A DNA stretch of 64,000 nucleotides from an uncultured Lachnospiraceae bacterium (GCA_946554445.1 CAMNSD010000008.1:81451-145450), one strand, 5' to 3'. Shown: positions 8,318-16,101, counted from the stretch's first letter. Program-made: numbers and translations. Notes: a model not told the origin generated them from the letters alone.

Positions 8318-9652
8318 ATGAACCATGATTTAACAAAAGGCAATGTAACCGGCTCCCTGCTTCTGTTTGCGGGGCCGATGATTCTGGGGAATCTGCTGCA
8401 GCAGTGCTATAATATAGTGGACACCTGGGTGGTGGGAAGATATGTGGGAGCGGACGCGTTGGCGGCGGTGGGTTCGTCCTACACGCTGATGACGTTTTTA
8501 AATTCCCTGCTGATCGGACTGTGTATGGGAAGCGGCGCTGTTTTTTCTTATTATATAGGAAAAGGGGACCGGCAGAAGGTGAAATCCTGCGCCCAGACTT
8601 CTTTTGCGCTGATCGGGCTGCTGGCTGTGGCAGTCAGCGTGGCGGTACAGTGTTTCCGGGGACCGATTCTGTGGCTGCTTCGCACGCCGGGAGAACTTAT
8701 GCAGATGACGGAGGAATATCTGGTCATCATTTTTACCGGGATTGTGTTCATTTTCCTTTATAATTATTTCGCGTTTTTATTGCGAGCGCTGGGCAATTCG
8801 GTGGTGCCGCTGTGTTTTCTGGGTGTGGCGTCGGTCTTAAATATCGGTCTGGATCTGTTTTTTGTGTTACAGCTTCACTGGGGCCTGCAGGGCGCAGCTC
8901 TGGCAACGGTGATCGCCCAGGCAGTGTCGGGCGTGGGACTTGGCGTTTATATCTGGTGCAAGGAGCCGTTTTTCCGGTTTTCCCTGCGGGACTTCGTGCG
9001 GGGAGAAAAGCCGGTGGCGGAAATTTGCAAATATTCCGGTATGACCTGTATGCAGCAGTCGGTCATGAATTTCGGTATCTTGATGGTACAGAGCCTGGTA
9101 AACAGTTTTGGTCCGGCGGTGATGGCGGCTTTTGCGGCTACGGTGAAGATTGATACCTTTGCCTATATGCCGGCCCAGGAGTTTGGCAACGCCTATTCCA
9201 TCTTTATTTCCCAGAACCATGGCGCTGGCAAAACGGAGAGAGTGAGAGAAGGAACCAGAAAGGCACTGGGAGTTTCCGCAGTGTTCTGCGGTGTGGTATC
9301 AGTGATAGTCTTTGTGCTTGCGCGGTATCTGATGCTGATTTTTGTGAAAGCGCAGGATACGCAGATCATAGAGATTGGGATGCAGTATCTACGGATTGAA
9401 GGCGCGTTTTATGTGGGCATTGGTATTTTGTTTCTGCTTTACGGATATTTCCGGGGGATTAATCGGCCTGGTGTCTCGCTGGCGCTGACCATTATCTCCC
9501 TGGGGACAAGGGTAGCGTTGGCATACATACTGGCGGCGGTTCCGGCAATCGGGGTGCTGGGTATCTGGTGGGCGATTCCGATTGGCTGGGCGCTTGCGGA
9601 TGCGGCAGGCATTGCGGCCATGCGGCGGGGTGGAAACCGGCGGAGAAGTTAA
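8318..9652 (+). CDS. MATE family efflux transporter
   Basis: 444 residues with about twelve hydrophobic helices in two similar halves. It begins MNHDLTKGNVTGSLLLFAGP and contains QQCYNIVDTWVVGRYVG, characteristic of MATE antiporters that expel cationic compounds using a sodium or proton gradient. The length is normal. The ribosome site is weak (AAGGAAAC). TATAAT at 8279-8284 is a possible -10 without a clear -35. Confidence 0.92.
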   Translation: MNHDLTKGNVTGSLLLFAGPMILGNLLQQCYNIVDTWVVGRYVGADALAAVGSSYTLMTFLNSLLIGLCMGSGAVFSYYIGKGDRQKVKSCAQTSFALIGLLAVAVSVAVQCFRGPILWLLRTPGELMQMTEEYLVIIFTGIVFIFLYNYFAFLLRALGNSVVPLCFLGVASVLNIGLDLFFVLQLHWGLQGAALATVIAQAVSGVGLGVYIWCKEPFFRFSLRDFVRGEKPVAEICKYSGMTCMQQSVMNFGILMVQSLVNSFGPAVMAAFAATVKIDTFAYMPAQEFGNAYSIFISQNHGAGKTERVREGTRKALGVSAVFCGVVSVIVFVLARYLMLIFVKAQDTQIIEIGMQYLRIEGAFYVGIGILFLLYGYFRGINRPGVSLALTIISLGTRVALAYILAAVPAIGVLGIWWAIPIGWALADAAGIAAMRRGGNRRRS

Positions 9653-9706
9653 GGAATCATATTCATGTTTTATCAATATTTAAGGAAAGAAATGGAGGAA
9701 GACAGG

Positions 9707-10258
9707 ATGAGCAAGATTGCAGTATTTTTTGGCACGGGTTATGAGGAGATTGAGGCGCTGACGGTGGTGGATATCCTGCGCAGGGCCGGGGAGACGGTGG
9801 AGATGGTCTCCATCACGGAGGAAAAGACAGTTGCCGGCTCCCATGACATTGCAGTGGGCATGGATCAGACGCTTTCCGAAGTGGACTTTGACAGCGTGGA
9901 TGTGCTGGTGCTTCCGGGCGGGATGCCGGGGACCAAGAATCTGGAAGCCTGTGAAGCGCTGATGGCACAGGTGGATGCATTTGTGGCGAAGGGTAAAGTT
10001 GTGGCGGCAATCTGCGCAGCCCCCAGTATTTTAGGACATCGCGGCCATTTAAAAGGGAAGAAGGCGTGTTCCTATCCGTCCATGGAGAGTCACTTAGAAG
10101 GCGCGGAAGTGCTGCAGGATCCTGCAGTTACGGACGGCAATCTCATTACAGGACGGGGCATGGGCGCGGCCATTGCTTTCGGCCTTGCGATTTTGGAAAA
10201 GTTACAGGGGAAAGATGCGGCTGACAAGATGGCGGATACGGTGGTGTATCAGAGATAA
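9707..10258 (+). CDS. DJ-1/PfpI family protein
   Basis: 183 residues from the ATG at 9707, chosen for its GGAGGA site; the frame runs 14 codons further upstream. FFGTGYEEIEAL contains the conserved glutamate, and the nucleophile elbow AAICAAPSILG contains the reactive cysteine. This is the DJ-1/ThiJ/PfpI fold. Members act as glyoxalase III/deglycase-like or stress-protective proteins; which applies here is unknown. Confidence 0.9.
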   Translation: MSKIAVFFGTGYEEIEALTVVDILRRAGETVEMVSITEEKTVAGSHDIAVGMDQTLSEVDFDSVDVLVLPGGMPGTKNLEACEALMAQVDAFVAKGKVVAAICAAPSILGHRGHLKGKKACSYPSMESHLEGAEVLQDPAVTDGNLITGRGMGAAIAFGLAILEKLQGKDAADKMADTVVYQR

Positions 10259-10376
10259 CCTTTTAAAAATTGTTTCAAAGATAGCAAAACTTACCATAAT
10301 ATTTTCTCACCATCCGAACATACTAACATCAAGATAAGCGAACAAACCAATGCGCCTCACAGCGACATACGTCACT

Positions 10377-10407
10377 GAGATAAGCGCAGGGAGCGAGCGC
10401 TTATCTC
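10377..10407. repeat. Perfect inverted repeat between the DJ-1 and SASP genes
   Basis: GAGATAAGCGC and GCGCTTATCTC form an 11-base-pair perfect stem with a 9-base loop. A partial extra copy (AAGATAAGCG) lies at 10331. There is no T run directly after it, so a terminator is possible but not convincing. The rest of 10259-10459 shows no gene. Confidence 0.45.
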
Positions 10408-10459
10408 AATATAGATAAAGAATGGAAAACATTCAAACGTATTTCGGAGGTGAAAAGAA

Positions 10460-10660
10460 ATGGCAAGCAACAAGACGAATAGAGTAGAAGTTCCTGAAGC
10501 AAAAGCAGCTATGGATCGTTTCAAGACTGAGGTAGCGTCTGAGTTGGGTGTAAACCTGAAAGAGGGTTACAACGGCGACCTCACTTCTAAAGAGGCCGGT
10601 TCTATCGGTGGTGAGATGGTTCGTAGAATGATCAAGAGCCAGGAAGAGCAGATGAAGTAA
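10460..10660 (+). CDS. Alpha/beta-type small acid-soluble spore protein
   Basis: 66 residues. It contains the EVASELGVNL and GGEMVRRMI segments of alpha/beta SASP, and GSIGGEM holds the region of the GPR protease site. These proteins coat and protect DNA in the dormant spore and are degraded on germination. It has a GGAGGTG ribosome site and a strong terminator. It marks the host as a spore former and is the last clear host gene before the prophage. Confidence 0.93.
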   Translation: MASNKTNRVEVPEAKAAMDRFKTEVASELGVNLKEGYNGDLTSKEAGSIGGEMVRRMIKSQEEQMK

Positions 10661-10678
10661 GCATTATGATCTAGAAGG

Positions 10679-10716
10679 ACAACCCGTTTGTCATAGGACA
10701 GGCGGGTTGTTTTTCA
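10679..10716 (+). terminator. Rho-independent terminator of the SASP gene
   Basis: ACAACCCGTTTGTC pairs with GACAGGCGGGTTGT around ATAG and is followed by TTTTTC. Confidence 0.8.
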
Positions 10717-11060
10717 TATTGTATCATAATATGACAGCCATGGATATTAGATGGTAACCGGTTTGTCATGCGGAAAACAGTAGAATAAACATAGGGTTTT
10801 GAAACTATATTTCACAATACATTTTTCTTTATTTTATACTAAATTTGACTAGGTGCATAGTAGACGGTGGAAAAAGTATATAATAAAATCTCACTACACC
10901 CTTAACGGCTTCTAAAGCCGCATAAATACGGGATTGTCGAAGTGGTTAAGAGTGGTAAAAAGCAGAAAAATGTAGGTAACTCCTATTTTATTCCTGCACC
11001 ACTCCTATACTGCTATTCCTACATATAATGCAAGTAGGAGAAGTCTATTAAAGAGAGGAA
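10717..11060. other. Non-coding left junction with probable attachment region and integrase arm-type repeats
   Basis: No gene is visible. CGGCTTCTAAAGCCG (10904-10918) is a 6/3/6 inverted repeat. From 10971 to 11040 the hexamer TCCTAT/TCCTAC recurs in several copies and orientations (TAACTCCTAT, CCACTCCTAT, TATTCCTACA, AGTAGGAG). The same GTAGGA/TCCTAC words form the palindrome over the integrase promoter. Such clusters beside an integrase are usual for arm-type binding sites. GAGTGGT and ACCACTC, with GCAG and CTGC inside them, could form a long stem. Comparison with an empty host site would locate attL. Confidence 0.4.
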
Positions 11061-11097
11061 AAGGAGACGGTTGCTGGTAACAACTATCTCCTTTTTG
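11061..11097 (+). terminator. Terminator-like hairpin upstream of the integrase 3' end
   Basis: AGGAGA and TCTCCT enclose an inner GGTTG/CAAC pairing, followed by TTTTTG. From here to 11348 nothing further is recognised. Confidence 0.5.
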
Positions 11098-11348
11098 TGT
11101 GAATCATACGAACTTGACATTTAAAATGGGGCTGTCATTATCGCATTTGTTGAGATCGTAATAAGAGTTATAGGGTGTGTGAACTCTTTCTGTCTTATCG
11201 TTTTCTCTATGCCAAAAAGAAACAGGGTGAAAGTCTTTCCTTGGCTTATAATATTGTCGATAATTTGTCAAGCTATTCGCCTCCTCTCTTTAATAGACTT
11301 CTCCTTTCAAGTAACTGCGGCTTTACTTTCTTTCGCCATTATAACATC

Positions 11349-12584
11349 CTATTTTATTTTTTCAATTTCTGTTTTCAACCAGTCGAATTCTCTTTGGGTG
11401 TAAACCTTTTCTGTAATGTCTGCAATCTTGTGGCCGACCATGTATTTGATGGCGTACTCATCCACTCCGTATTTCTTTGCCATTGTTACAAAGTGTTTTC
11501 TACCGTCATGTGGTCTATGCTCTGGATTCAGATTTAATTCAGTTCGTATCAAATCAAAAGCTTTTGTGTAACGGTTGTAGGTCAATTTTATATTTTTCTT
11601 GTTTCGGGCGTTTGGGTCAATCCAGTTCAGTAAATACTTACTGCCAAGTTCTTCAGCCTCTTTGTATTTCTTTTCCACCAAAGAACGAATCTTACTATGA
11701 ATTGGAACTATCCGTTCACTTCCAGCCTCGGTTTTCATACCGCCTTTAAATGTTCCCTCTGTTAAATCCACATTCGCTAGTTCAATCAATCCAAGTTCCT
11801 GCGGACGCCATCCGGAATAACACTGAATCAGGAGAATGTCTATGCCTTTCTTATCATCCACGTGGTTCCACAAAAGCTCTATCTCATCTTCCGAAAAAGC
11901 AATATGTTCTCGCTTGACATTGTGACACTCTTTTACAACTTCATCAGGAAGTTTAAAAGTTCGTGAGTAATTCCGATCCACGATTTCATATTCCAAAGCA
12001 TAATCCAGCATCAAGTTAAATAGCGACTTGATTTTGTTCTTCATAGTTGCGGTTGGAGTCTGTTCAACACCTTTGACGACTGCAACACCTTCTTCCATGC
12101 ATCCTTTGATGTGTCTGGCACGAACGTCCATCACTCTCATAGTGTAAACAGCAGAGCAATATTCCCAGGCATTCTCGGCAGCCTTTGAGTCTTTTACGGT
12201 TTTCTCATACTCTGGGAACCATTTGTCGTAGAGTTCCTGCATGGTAATAGCAGGCTGCAAGTCGTAAGGGTTCTTGTTATATTCTACAAGAGCCGCATAT
12301 GCATCGTTGTATGTAGGAAAATAGGATTCCGGTTTCAACGGTTTACAAATTGGTCTGCCAGTCGCTGTCTTGCCGACGGTAATCATAGCCCGGTAAGGAT
12401 TCCGGAGATTCCGGTTCTTAATCTCGCTAATTTGTCCGAACCCGTTTGGCAATCTTCTTCTCTTATTATTCTTGTTTCGAGGTTTCCTCGGTTTTACGTC
12501 CGGCTGTATAGGGTATCCACAGTGCGGACAGAATGTCGCTTTATCGCTTACTTGTAATTCGCATTCAGGGCATTGCATTAGCAT
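11349..12584 (-). CDS. int: Tyrosine-type site-specific integrase with N-terminal zinc ribbon
   Basis: 411 residues. CPECELQVSDKATFCPHCG at the N-terminus is a zinc ribbon. An arm/core-binding region follows, then the catalytic domain with the arginine in YSGWRPQEL, HDGRKHF (HxxR, about residues 359-362), a GH histidine near 385 and the nucleophile tyrosine near 395 (KVYTQREF). It integrates and excises the phage by strand exchange. It is the only phage gene on the minus strand, with a consensus sigma-A promoter overlapped by a palindrome, suggesting repression. The ribosome site is AGGAGAG. Confidence 0.95.
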   Translation of the reverse strand: MLMQCPECELQVSDKATFCPHCGYPIQPDVKPRKPRNKNNKRRRLPNGFGQISEIKNRNLRNPYRAMITVGKTATGRPICKPLKPESYFPTYNDAYAALVEYNKNPYDLQPAITMQELYDKWFPEYEKTVKDSKAAENAWEYCSAVYTMRVMDVRARHIKGCMEEGVAVVKGVEQTPTATMKNKIKSLFNLMLDYALEYEIVDRNYSRTFKLPDEVVKECHNVKREHIAFSEDEIELLWNHVDDKKGIDILLIQCYSGWRPQELGLIELANVDLTEGTFKGGMKTEAGSERIVPIHSKIRSLVEKKYKEAEELGSKYLLNWIDPNARNKKNIKLTYNRYTKAFDLIRTELNLNPEHRPHDGRKHFVTMAKKYGVDEYAIKYMVGHKIADITEKVYTQREFDWLKTEIEKIK

Positions 12585-12611
12585 TGTGCATCACTCTCCT
12601 TCCACGTCTGC

Positions 12612-12640
12612 ATTATAATAAATAGTGTAGGAATTGTCAA
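12612..12640 (-). promoter_or_regulatory. Consensus sigma-A promoter of the integrase
   Basis: On the minus strand TTGACA (12640-12635) and TATAAT (12617-12612) are separated by exactly 17 bases, about 28 bases before the integrase ATG. Confidence 0.85.
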
Positions 12641-12647
12641 CTCCTAC
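12627..12647. promoter_or_regulatory. Palindromic operator over the integrase -35 box
   Basis: A 21-base near-perfect palindrome with GTAGGA and TCCTAC arms covers the -35 hexamer. The same arm words recur at the left junction (10971-11040), so the integrase itself or a partner may bind here and shut off its own promoter. Confidence 0.5.
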
Positions 12648-12681
12648 ATTTATATTTTCTTGCTAAAGTTTTCCTTATTTC

Positions 12682-12712
12682 TAACCTAGATTAAATACAG
12701 TACGCAGGTGAC
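12682..12712. promoter_or_regulatory. Operator-like site TAACCTAGATTA plus CAGTACGCAGGTGAC repeat
   Basis: TAACCTAGATTA (12682-12693) is near-palindromic. The same combination, this palindrome followed 4-5 bases later by CAGTACGYAGGTGAC, is found again at 14397-14428. A third palindrome copy is at 47045. It lies between the integrase and the first rightward gene, where a lysogeny regulator would be expected to bind. Confidence 0.45.
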
Positions 12713-12795
12713 ATGTTTTTCTGATAGCCTTAACATACAAAATCCGAAAAATTCCCGGGGTGAGATTTTGGAAAAACATTTTAAAGGAGGACTGT

Positions 12796-13044
12796 ATGGA
12801 CGCCATATTTCAAACTGGTTCTGTACCGGTCGCGGTCGCCGCCAAAGTATACGGTAAAGACGCTTCCTGGGTACGAGCTGGCATTATTTCCGGCTGGCTT
12901 CCGATTGGAAAAGCCACAAGGAATGGTCAACTCGTAACCAAGATCGAAGAAATGAACAGCAAGCTGGGACGGATTAACTTCTATATCTCACCCAAATTGC
13001 TGTACGAGCAAACCGGATATCTTTGGAAAGGAGAAAAAGTATGA
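12796..13044 (+). CDS. Small DNA-binding-like phage protein (excisionase-like position)
   Basis: 82 residues from the ATG at 12796 (AAAGGAGG eight bases before it). FQTGSVPVAVAAKVYGKDAS followed by WVRAGI and GWLPIGKATRNG looks like a helix-turn-helix/wing that selects DNA, comparable in size and place to excisionase or MerR-like proteins. I do not recognise a defined family. It is the first rightward gene after the integrase and overlaps the next gene by four bases (ATGA). Confidence 0.4.
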   Translation: MDAIFQTGSVPVAVAAKVYGKDASWVRAGIISGWLPIGKATRNGQLVTKIEEMNSKLGRINFYISPKLLYEQTGYLWKGEKV

Positions 13045-13460
13045 GTACGACTATAAGACCTGAACTTTCGGAAAAGAATAAATACTGGATTGACCGCCAC
13101 CGTTATTATGAGCTGAAACATTTTTGTTTGCAGTATCCTGCATGGAAGAAAGCGTATGGGGTGTTGGATGGGCTGAGCAAGAGACCGAACGATAATCCAA
13201 TACTTGCTAAGCTCAATGTAGTGAGTGATCCAACTGCCAGATGCGCCGTTACAAAAGCGTACTTAGCAGAGCGAATAGCAATGATAGAGGATGTCGCAGA
13301 GGATACGGACGAAGAACTGGCAAGTTATATTTTACATGGGGTAACAGAGGGTTGTTCTTATGACATATTGCGGGTAAGGTATAATATTCCGTGCTGCAAA
13401 GATGTCTACTACGACTTGTACAGACGGTTCTTCTGGTTGCTGAGTAAAGAAAGGGAGTAA
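13041..13460 (+). CDS. Putative phage transcription regulator (ArpU/RinA-like)
   Basis: 139 residues; ATG at 13041 after AAAGGAG. It is rich in aromatic and basic residues, and its C-terminal half (SYDILRVRYNIPCCKDVYYD) resembles the helix-turn-helix of ArpU/RinA-type regulators that switch on late phage genes. Length fits that group (about 140). The assignment rests on pattern resemblance only. It is translationally coupled to the preceding gene. Confidence 0.4.
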   Translation: MSTTIRPELSEKNKYWIDRHRYYELKHFCLQYPAWKKAYGVLDGLSKRPNDNPILAKLNVVSDPTARCAVTKAYLAERIAMIEDVAEDTDEELASYILHGVTEGCSYDILRVRYNIPCCKDVYYDLYRRFFWLLSKERE

Positions 13461-13463
13461 GAG

Positions 13464-13489
13464 TCGCAGAGATTTCATCTCCTTTAATG
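13464..13489 (+). promoter_or_regulatory. Repeated promoter-like cassette, copy 1
   Basis: TCG, 16 bases, TTTAATG, with CA at spacer positions 10-11. AAAGGAG directly after it pairs with the preceding CTCCTTT, so the ribosome site could be hidden in a hairpin. Confidence 0.6.
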
Positions 13490-13506
13490 AAAGGAGAGTG
13501 AGATTT

Positions 13507-13842
13507 ATGGAAAACATAAGGAGTATGTATTCACAAGTATTTGATTCGAGTAATCCTAACTGGGATCAGGATCGAGAGTTTAATCTAATCTATTTGAAAT
13601 CGCAACAAAACTACTTTAACGATCTTTTGAAATGTAGAGGCTATGTATTTCTGAGAGATATTCAGGAATGCCTTGGACTTAAAGTAACAAGGTTATCGTT
13701 ATTTGTAGGATGGTTTTACGATTTGGAAAATGCGTTGGGAGATAACTACATCGATTTTGGAATCCAGGAGGACGAAGACGGAGAAAGTATTTGGTTAGAC
13801 TTTAATGTTGACGGAGACATCACAGAACGTTTTGAAGATTGA
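13507..13842 (+). CDS. DUF6353-like protein, C-terminal domain only
   Basis: 111 residues. NLIYLKSQQNYFNDLL, then FLRDIQECLGL and WLDFNVDGDI match, residue for residue in many places, the C-terminal third of the 321-residue DUF6353 protein at 23110. The two N-terminal membrane helices of that family are missing here, so this copy would be soluble. Function of the family is unknown. It is flanked by promoter-like cassettes on both sides and ends at a terminator. Confidence 0.6.
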   Translation: MENIRSMYSQVFDSSNPNWDQDREFNLIYLKSQQNYFNDLLKCRGYVFLRDIQECLGLKVTRLSLFVGWFYDLENALGDNYIDFGIQEDEDGESIWLDFNVDGDITERFED

Positions 13843-13864
13843 GCCAGCAATGGCTCTTTCTTTT
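13841..13864 (+). terminator. Terminator (GAGCC/GGCTC type)
   Basis: GAGCC and GGCTC around AGCAAT, followed by TTTCTTTTT. One of about a dozen similar terminators in the early region. Confidence 0.7.
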
Positions 13865-13890
13865 TCGCACGAATTTCATCTCCTTTAATG
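13865..13890 (+). promoter_or_regulatory. Repeated promoter-like cassette, copy 2
   Basis: TCG, 16 bases, TTTAATG; CTCCTTT/AAAGGAG hairpin potential as in copy 1. Its T run is shared with the preceding terminator. Confidence 0.6.
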
Positions 13891-13907
13891 AAAGGAGAGT
13901 GAGATTT

Positions 13908-14042
13908 ATGAGTGCAATAAAAAGATGGCTTGAAGATCATATTTCAGAGATTACGGATGAAGAATTACTGGAAGATGGTTATGAACAGAAAGAGATTGAC
14001 TTTATGAGAGAATGCTTTACTGGAAGGAGGAAGGAGTCCTAA
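13908..14042 (+). CDS. Small acidic protein, 44 residues
   Basis: Begins MSAIKRWLEDHISEITDEEL and ends RRKES. Amphipathic helices are likely; no family recognised. The start is fixed by the AAAGGAGAGTGAG site of the upstream cassette. The GAG TCC TAA that ends the gene is also the left arm and loop of its terminator. Confidence 0.6.
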   Translation: MSAIKRWLEDHISEITDEELLEDGYEQKEIDFMRECFTGRRKES

Positions 14043-14060
14043 CAAGGGCTCTTTCTTTTT
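14034..14060 (+). terminator. Terminator GAGTCCT/AGGGCTC with embedded stop codon
   Basis: GAGTCCT and AGGGCTC around AACAA (one G-U pair), then TTTCTTTTT. The TAA stop lies at the loop side of the stem. Confidence 0.75.
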
Positions 14061-14113
14061 AGCTTAAAAAATGGTATAATTAAGCCGATACTTGATACCT
14101 TTTGTTTTTTATT

Positions 14114-14139
14114 TCGCAAATAATACATCGCCCTTTATG
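14114..14139 (+). promoter_or_regulatory. Repeated promoter-like cassette, copy 3
   Basis: TCG, 16 bases, CTTTATG; the invariant CA is present in the spacer. The AAAGGAGG site follows at once. Confidence 0.6.
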
Positions 14140-14153
14140 AAAGGAGGACACAT

Positions 14154-14351
14154 ATGACGGAACAAGGTTCTAATTTTGAAGAAAAGGAGAAAACCGAAAT
14201 GATGAACGTTCAGGAAGTGGCAAGAATGACCGAATGGCTCAGAGCAAAAGGCATGAGCGATACGGAAATTCTCAACTGCATGAATTACATCGCTACGGGC
14301 GTTGGCTTACCGACAAATATTGAGCCGTCCGAAGTAAAAGAGTCCGAATGA
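14154..14351 (+). CDS. Small protein of unknown function, 65 residues
   Basis: Contains VQEVARMTEWLRAKGMSDTE and ILNCMNYIATG, two probable helices resembling a small helical-bundle regulator. No family recognised. It is expressed from cassette copy 3 with an AAAGGAGG site and is closed by a terminator. Confidence 0.6.
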   Translation: MTEQGSNFEEKEKTEMMNVQEVARMTEWLRAKGMSDTEILNCMNYIATGVGLPTNIEPSEVKESE

Positions 14352-14361
14352 TTCAGAGGGA

Positions 14362-14392
14362 AGAGTCGTGTAACAGCGGCTCTTTTCTTTTA
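14362..14392 (+). terminator. Terminator AGAGTCG/CGGCTCT
   Basis: Stem AGAGTCG/CGGCTCT with one G-U pair around TGTAACAG, then TTTCTTTTA. Same design as the copies at 17176 and 49093. Confidence 0.75.
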
Positions 14393-14396
14393 TTTT

Positions 14397-14428
14397 TAAT
14401 CTAGCTTAGAAACCAGTACGTAGGTGAC
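14397..14428. promoter_or_regulatory. Operator-like site TAATCTAGCTTA plus CAGTACGTAGGTGAC repeat
   Basis: Second occurrence of the pair seen at 12682-12712. It stands alone upstream of a membrane-protein gene where a promoter cassette is absent, so it may be a promoter-operator of another class. Confidence 0.45.
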
Positions 14429-14480
14429 TGAAAAACATGCTATCTTGATATCTGAAAAAATCTATGGAAGGAGGAACACT

Positions 14481-14699
14481 ATGCAAGCGGTCGTTATATT
14501 TATTGTCGGCGTTTTTATTGGGTGTGGAATCGCAGTCGTGATTCTTAGACCGAAATGCATCGGGACCTTACGGGTTGATACATCTGATCCGGACGGTCCT
14601 TTTATATTTCTGGAAGCATCTAAAAGCATCGACTTTATCGCATCTAAAAAATCGGTCATGCTGAAAGTAAATCTCAAAAGTTATATTTCGCACGACTAA
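14481..14699 (+). CDS. Small single-helix membrane protein, 72 residues
   Basis: Residues 2-22 (VVIFIVGVFIGCGIAVVIL) form one membrane helix, probably N-out. The ~50-residue remainder has a beta-like pattern (LRVDTSDPDGPFIFLE, VMLKVNLKSYIS). ATG at 14481 after AAGGAGGA. No family known to me. The 3' end runs into cassette copy 4. Confidence 0.6.
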   Translation: MQAVVIFIVGVFIGCGIAVVILRPKCIGTLRVDTSDPDGPFIFLEASKSIDFIASKKSVMLKVNLKSYISHD

Positions 14700-14713
14700 C
14701 AGTTCCTTTTATG
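14688..14713 (+). promoter_or_regulatory. Repeated promoter-like cassette, copy 4
   Basis: TCG, 16 bases, TTTTATGG; overlaps the last codons of the upstream gene. The gene it serves starts 37 bases later with its own AAAGGAG site. Confidence 0.55.
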
Positions 14714-14749
14714 GAAGCTTAAAAACTTAACAGTGAAAGGAGAAAGAAA

Positions 14750-15196
14750 ATGAACGAAGACATTATCACAATGTTGGACGAACAGATTAAAGCCGAACTT
14801 GGAGGTTTATCCGGTCTTGCAGTAGGAAGCAAGGAACATACGGAAGCCATAGAGGGTTTGGCCAAGCTGTATCGGTTAAGAATCGATGATTCTAAAGCTG
14901 CAATGGAGTACAACAAAGAGATTGACGATGATGATTTCCGTAAGAAGCAGATGGAACAGGAAGAAAAATTCCATAATGAGCAGGCGGAAAGAGATGAGCA
15001 GTCTCGTAAAGAGCAACTCGCAGAGCAGAAAAAGGATCGATATATCAGAATCGGTATTGCTGCGGCCGAACTTATGGTGCCGCTAGTGTTCTTTGCCAAG
15101 ATTTATCAGATGGGATATGATTTGGAAAAGGACGGCACATTTACAGTTCAGACATTGAAGAACTTGGTTCGGTTCGTTAAACCGACTAAACGATGA
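14750..15196 (+). CDS. Coiled-coil protein with a C-terminal hydrophobic segment
   Basis: 148 residues. The middle (about 45-98) is a highly charged heptad-type helix (KKQMEQEEKFHNEQAERDEQ), then IGIAAAELMVPLVFFAKIY is a probable membrane helix. It may be a membrane-tethered coiled coil. Function unknown; it belongs to the block of small membrane proteins. ATG after AAAGGAGAAAG. Confidence 0.6.
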   Translation: MNEDIITMLDEQIKAELGGLSGLAVGSKEHTEAIEGLAKLYRLRIDDSKAAMEYNKEIDDDDFRKKQMEQEEKFHNEQAERDEQSRKEQLAEQKKDRYIRIGIAAAELMVPLVFFAKIYQMGYDLEKDGTFTVQTLKNLVRFVKPTKR

Positions 15197-15219
15197 GAAT
15201 TGAAGATTCCAAAGCGGAG

Positions 15220-15250
15220 AGGCGTTAGATTTACAGCGCCTTTTCGTTTT
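15220..15250 (+). terminator. Terminator-like stem AGGCG/GCGCCT
   Basis: AGGCG and CGCCT around TTAGATTTACAG, followed by TTTTCGTTTTT. Confidence 0.5.
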
Positions 15251-15253
15251 TCC

Positions 15254-15279
15254 TCGCCAAAATTGCATATCCTCTTATG
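15254..15279 (+). promoter_or_regulatory. Repeated promoter-like cassette, copy 5
   Basis: TCG, 16 bases, TCTTATGG with the invariant CA. It is 92 bases from the next start, farther than other copies. Confidence 0.5.
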
Positions 15280-15370
15280 GAGATACAAAGAGCTCTTTAA
15301 TCTCTTAACTTAACTATGAAAAGGGTGTATGATATGTAGTACACTCCGAGTTACGAAAGGAGATAATAAT

Positions 15371-15682
15371 ATGAGCCAAATTATTAAACCGGAGGGTATT
15401 GAGTTAATAGAATACCTGAACGAAGGGTATGCAATTTGCAACAAATGCGGAGCAGTTATGGACCGGAGGGAACATCCCAGAGGTGGAAATGATATTTATA
15501 CCTGCCCATCATGCGGTTGGAATATAGACGTGATGGATTATGAGTACGAAGAAGATGAGGAAGAAGAATGGACAGAACAGGTACTCAGTATGTACGCAGG
15601 AAATGTACCACCTGATGGATGTAGAGCCTGCGGAGGTCCTTATCCGAGCTGCAAATTATCATGCCCGACATTTGACGAGTAA
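15371..15682 (+). CDS. Small zinc-ribbon protein
   Basis: 103 residues. CNKCG...CPSCG (about residues 26-56) is a zinc ribbon; an acidic linker follows and then a second cysteine set, CRACGGPYPSCKLSCP. Likely a nucleic-acid or protein-binding zinc protein. ATG at 15371 fits the AAAGGAGATAAT site. Confidence 0.6.
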   Translation: MSQIIKPEGIELIEYLNEGYAICNKCGAVMDRREHPRGGNDIYTCPSCGWNIDVMDYEYEEDEEEEWTEQVLSMYAGNVPPDGCRACGGPYPSCKLSCPTFDE

Positions 15683-15694
15683 TATTAGGGAGAG

Positions 15695-15720
15695 GAAGTC
15701 CTGACGAGGGCTTTTTCTCT
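15695..15720 (+). terminator. Terminator AAGTCCT/AGGGCTT
   Basis: AAGTCCT and AGGGCTT around GACG, then TTTCTCTT; same series as the GAGTCCT terminators. Confidence 0.65.
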
Positions 15721-15741
15721 TGCATTTTGGAGAAAAATAAA

Positions 15742-16101
15742 ATGAGATATCATTACAAGAAACCGACAATGCCACGGACAAAGTTTGGCAGACGTTATAT
15801 TTGTAATCATCCGGTTTATAATAGTTGTACTCTATTTGAGATAAGTGGAAAAGGTCTCGCCGTGATTCAACAGCGATTTGATAAAGAAACAAAAAGTACC
15901 TGGTGGAGCGAAATAGATCAGTGGCTTACTGCTGAAATATATTTGCACCCACATTTTAAAGCGTACTTTGACGAACGTGCAGGAGAGGCTACGGACGGAT
16001 TATATCCTACTGTAACCGTCCGGCAAATTATGTGGGCGCTGAAGATGAAGCCCATTAAGCGCGAACGGTGGGAAACGGTCTTTGACAGACGAAATATTTA
16101 G
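15742..16101 (+). CDS. Conserved-looking phage protein of unknown function, 119 residues
   Basis: Begins MRYHYKKPTMPRTKFGRRYI; rich in aromatic and basic residues, with WWSEIDQWLTAEIYLHPHFK and a helical C-terminus (IMWALKMKPIKRERW). I recall similar proteins in clostridial mobile elements but no function. Its TAG stop takes the place of the TCG in the next cassette. The ribosome site TTGGAG is weaker than its neighbours. Confidence 0.55.
   Translation: MRYHYKKPTMPRTKFGRRYICNHPVYNSCTLFEISGKGLAVIQQRFDKETKSTWWSEIDQWLTAEIYLHPHFKAYFDERAGEATDGLYPTVTVRQIMWALKMKPIKRERWETVFDRRNI

Noticed and set aside
10931..11010. tRNA-like start (GTCGAAGTGGTTAAG) in the left junction as a tRNA attachment site
   Set aside because: Only the D-arm-like word is present; no matching acceptor stem or T arm follows. 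It stays a possible fragment only.
12796..15196. CI/Cro-type lysogeny repressor pair
   Set aside because: No protein with a clear helix-turn-helix plus peptidase or dimerisation domain was recognised; small DNA-binding-like proteins are noted but cannot be named as the repressor.
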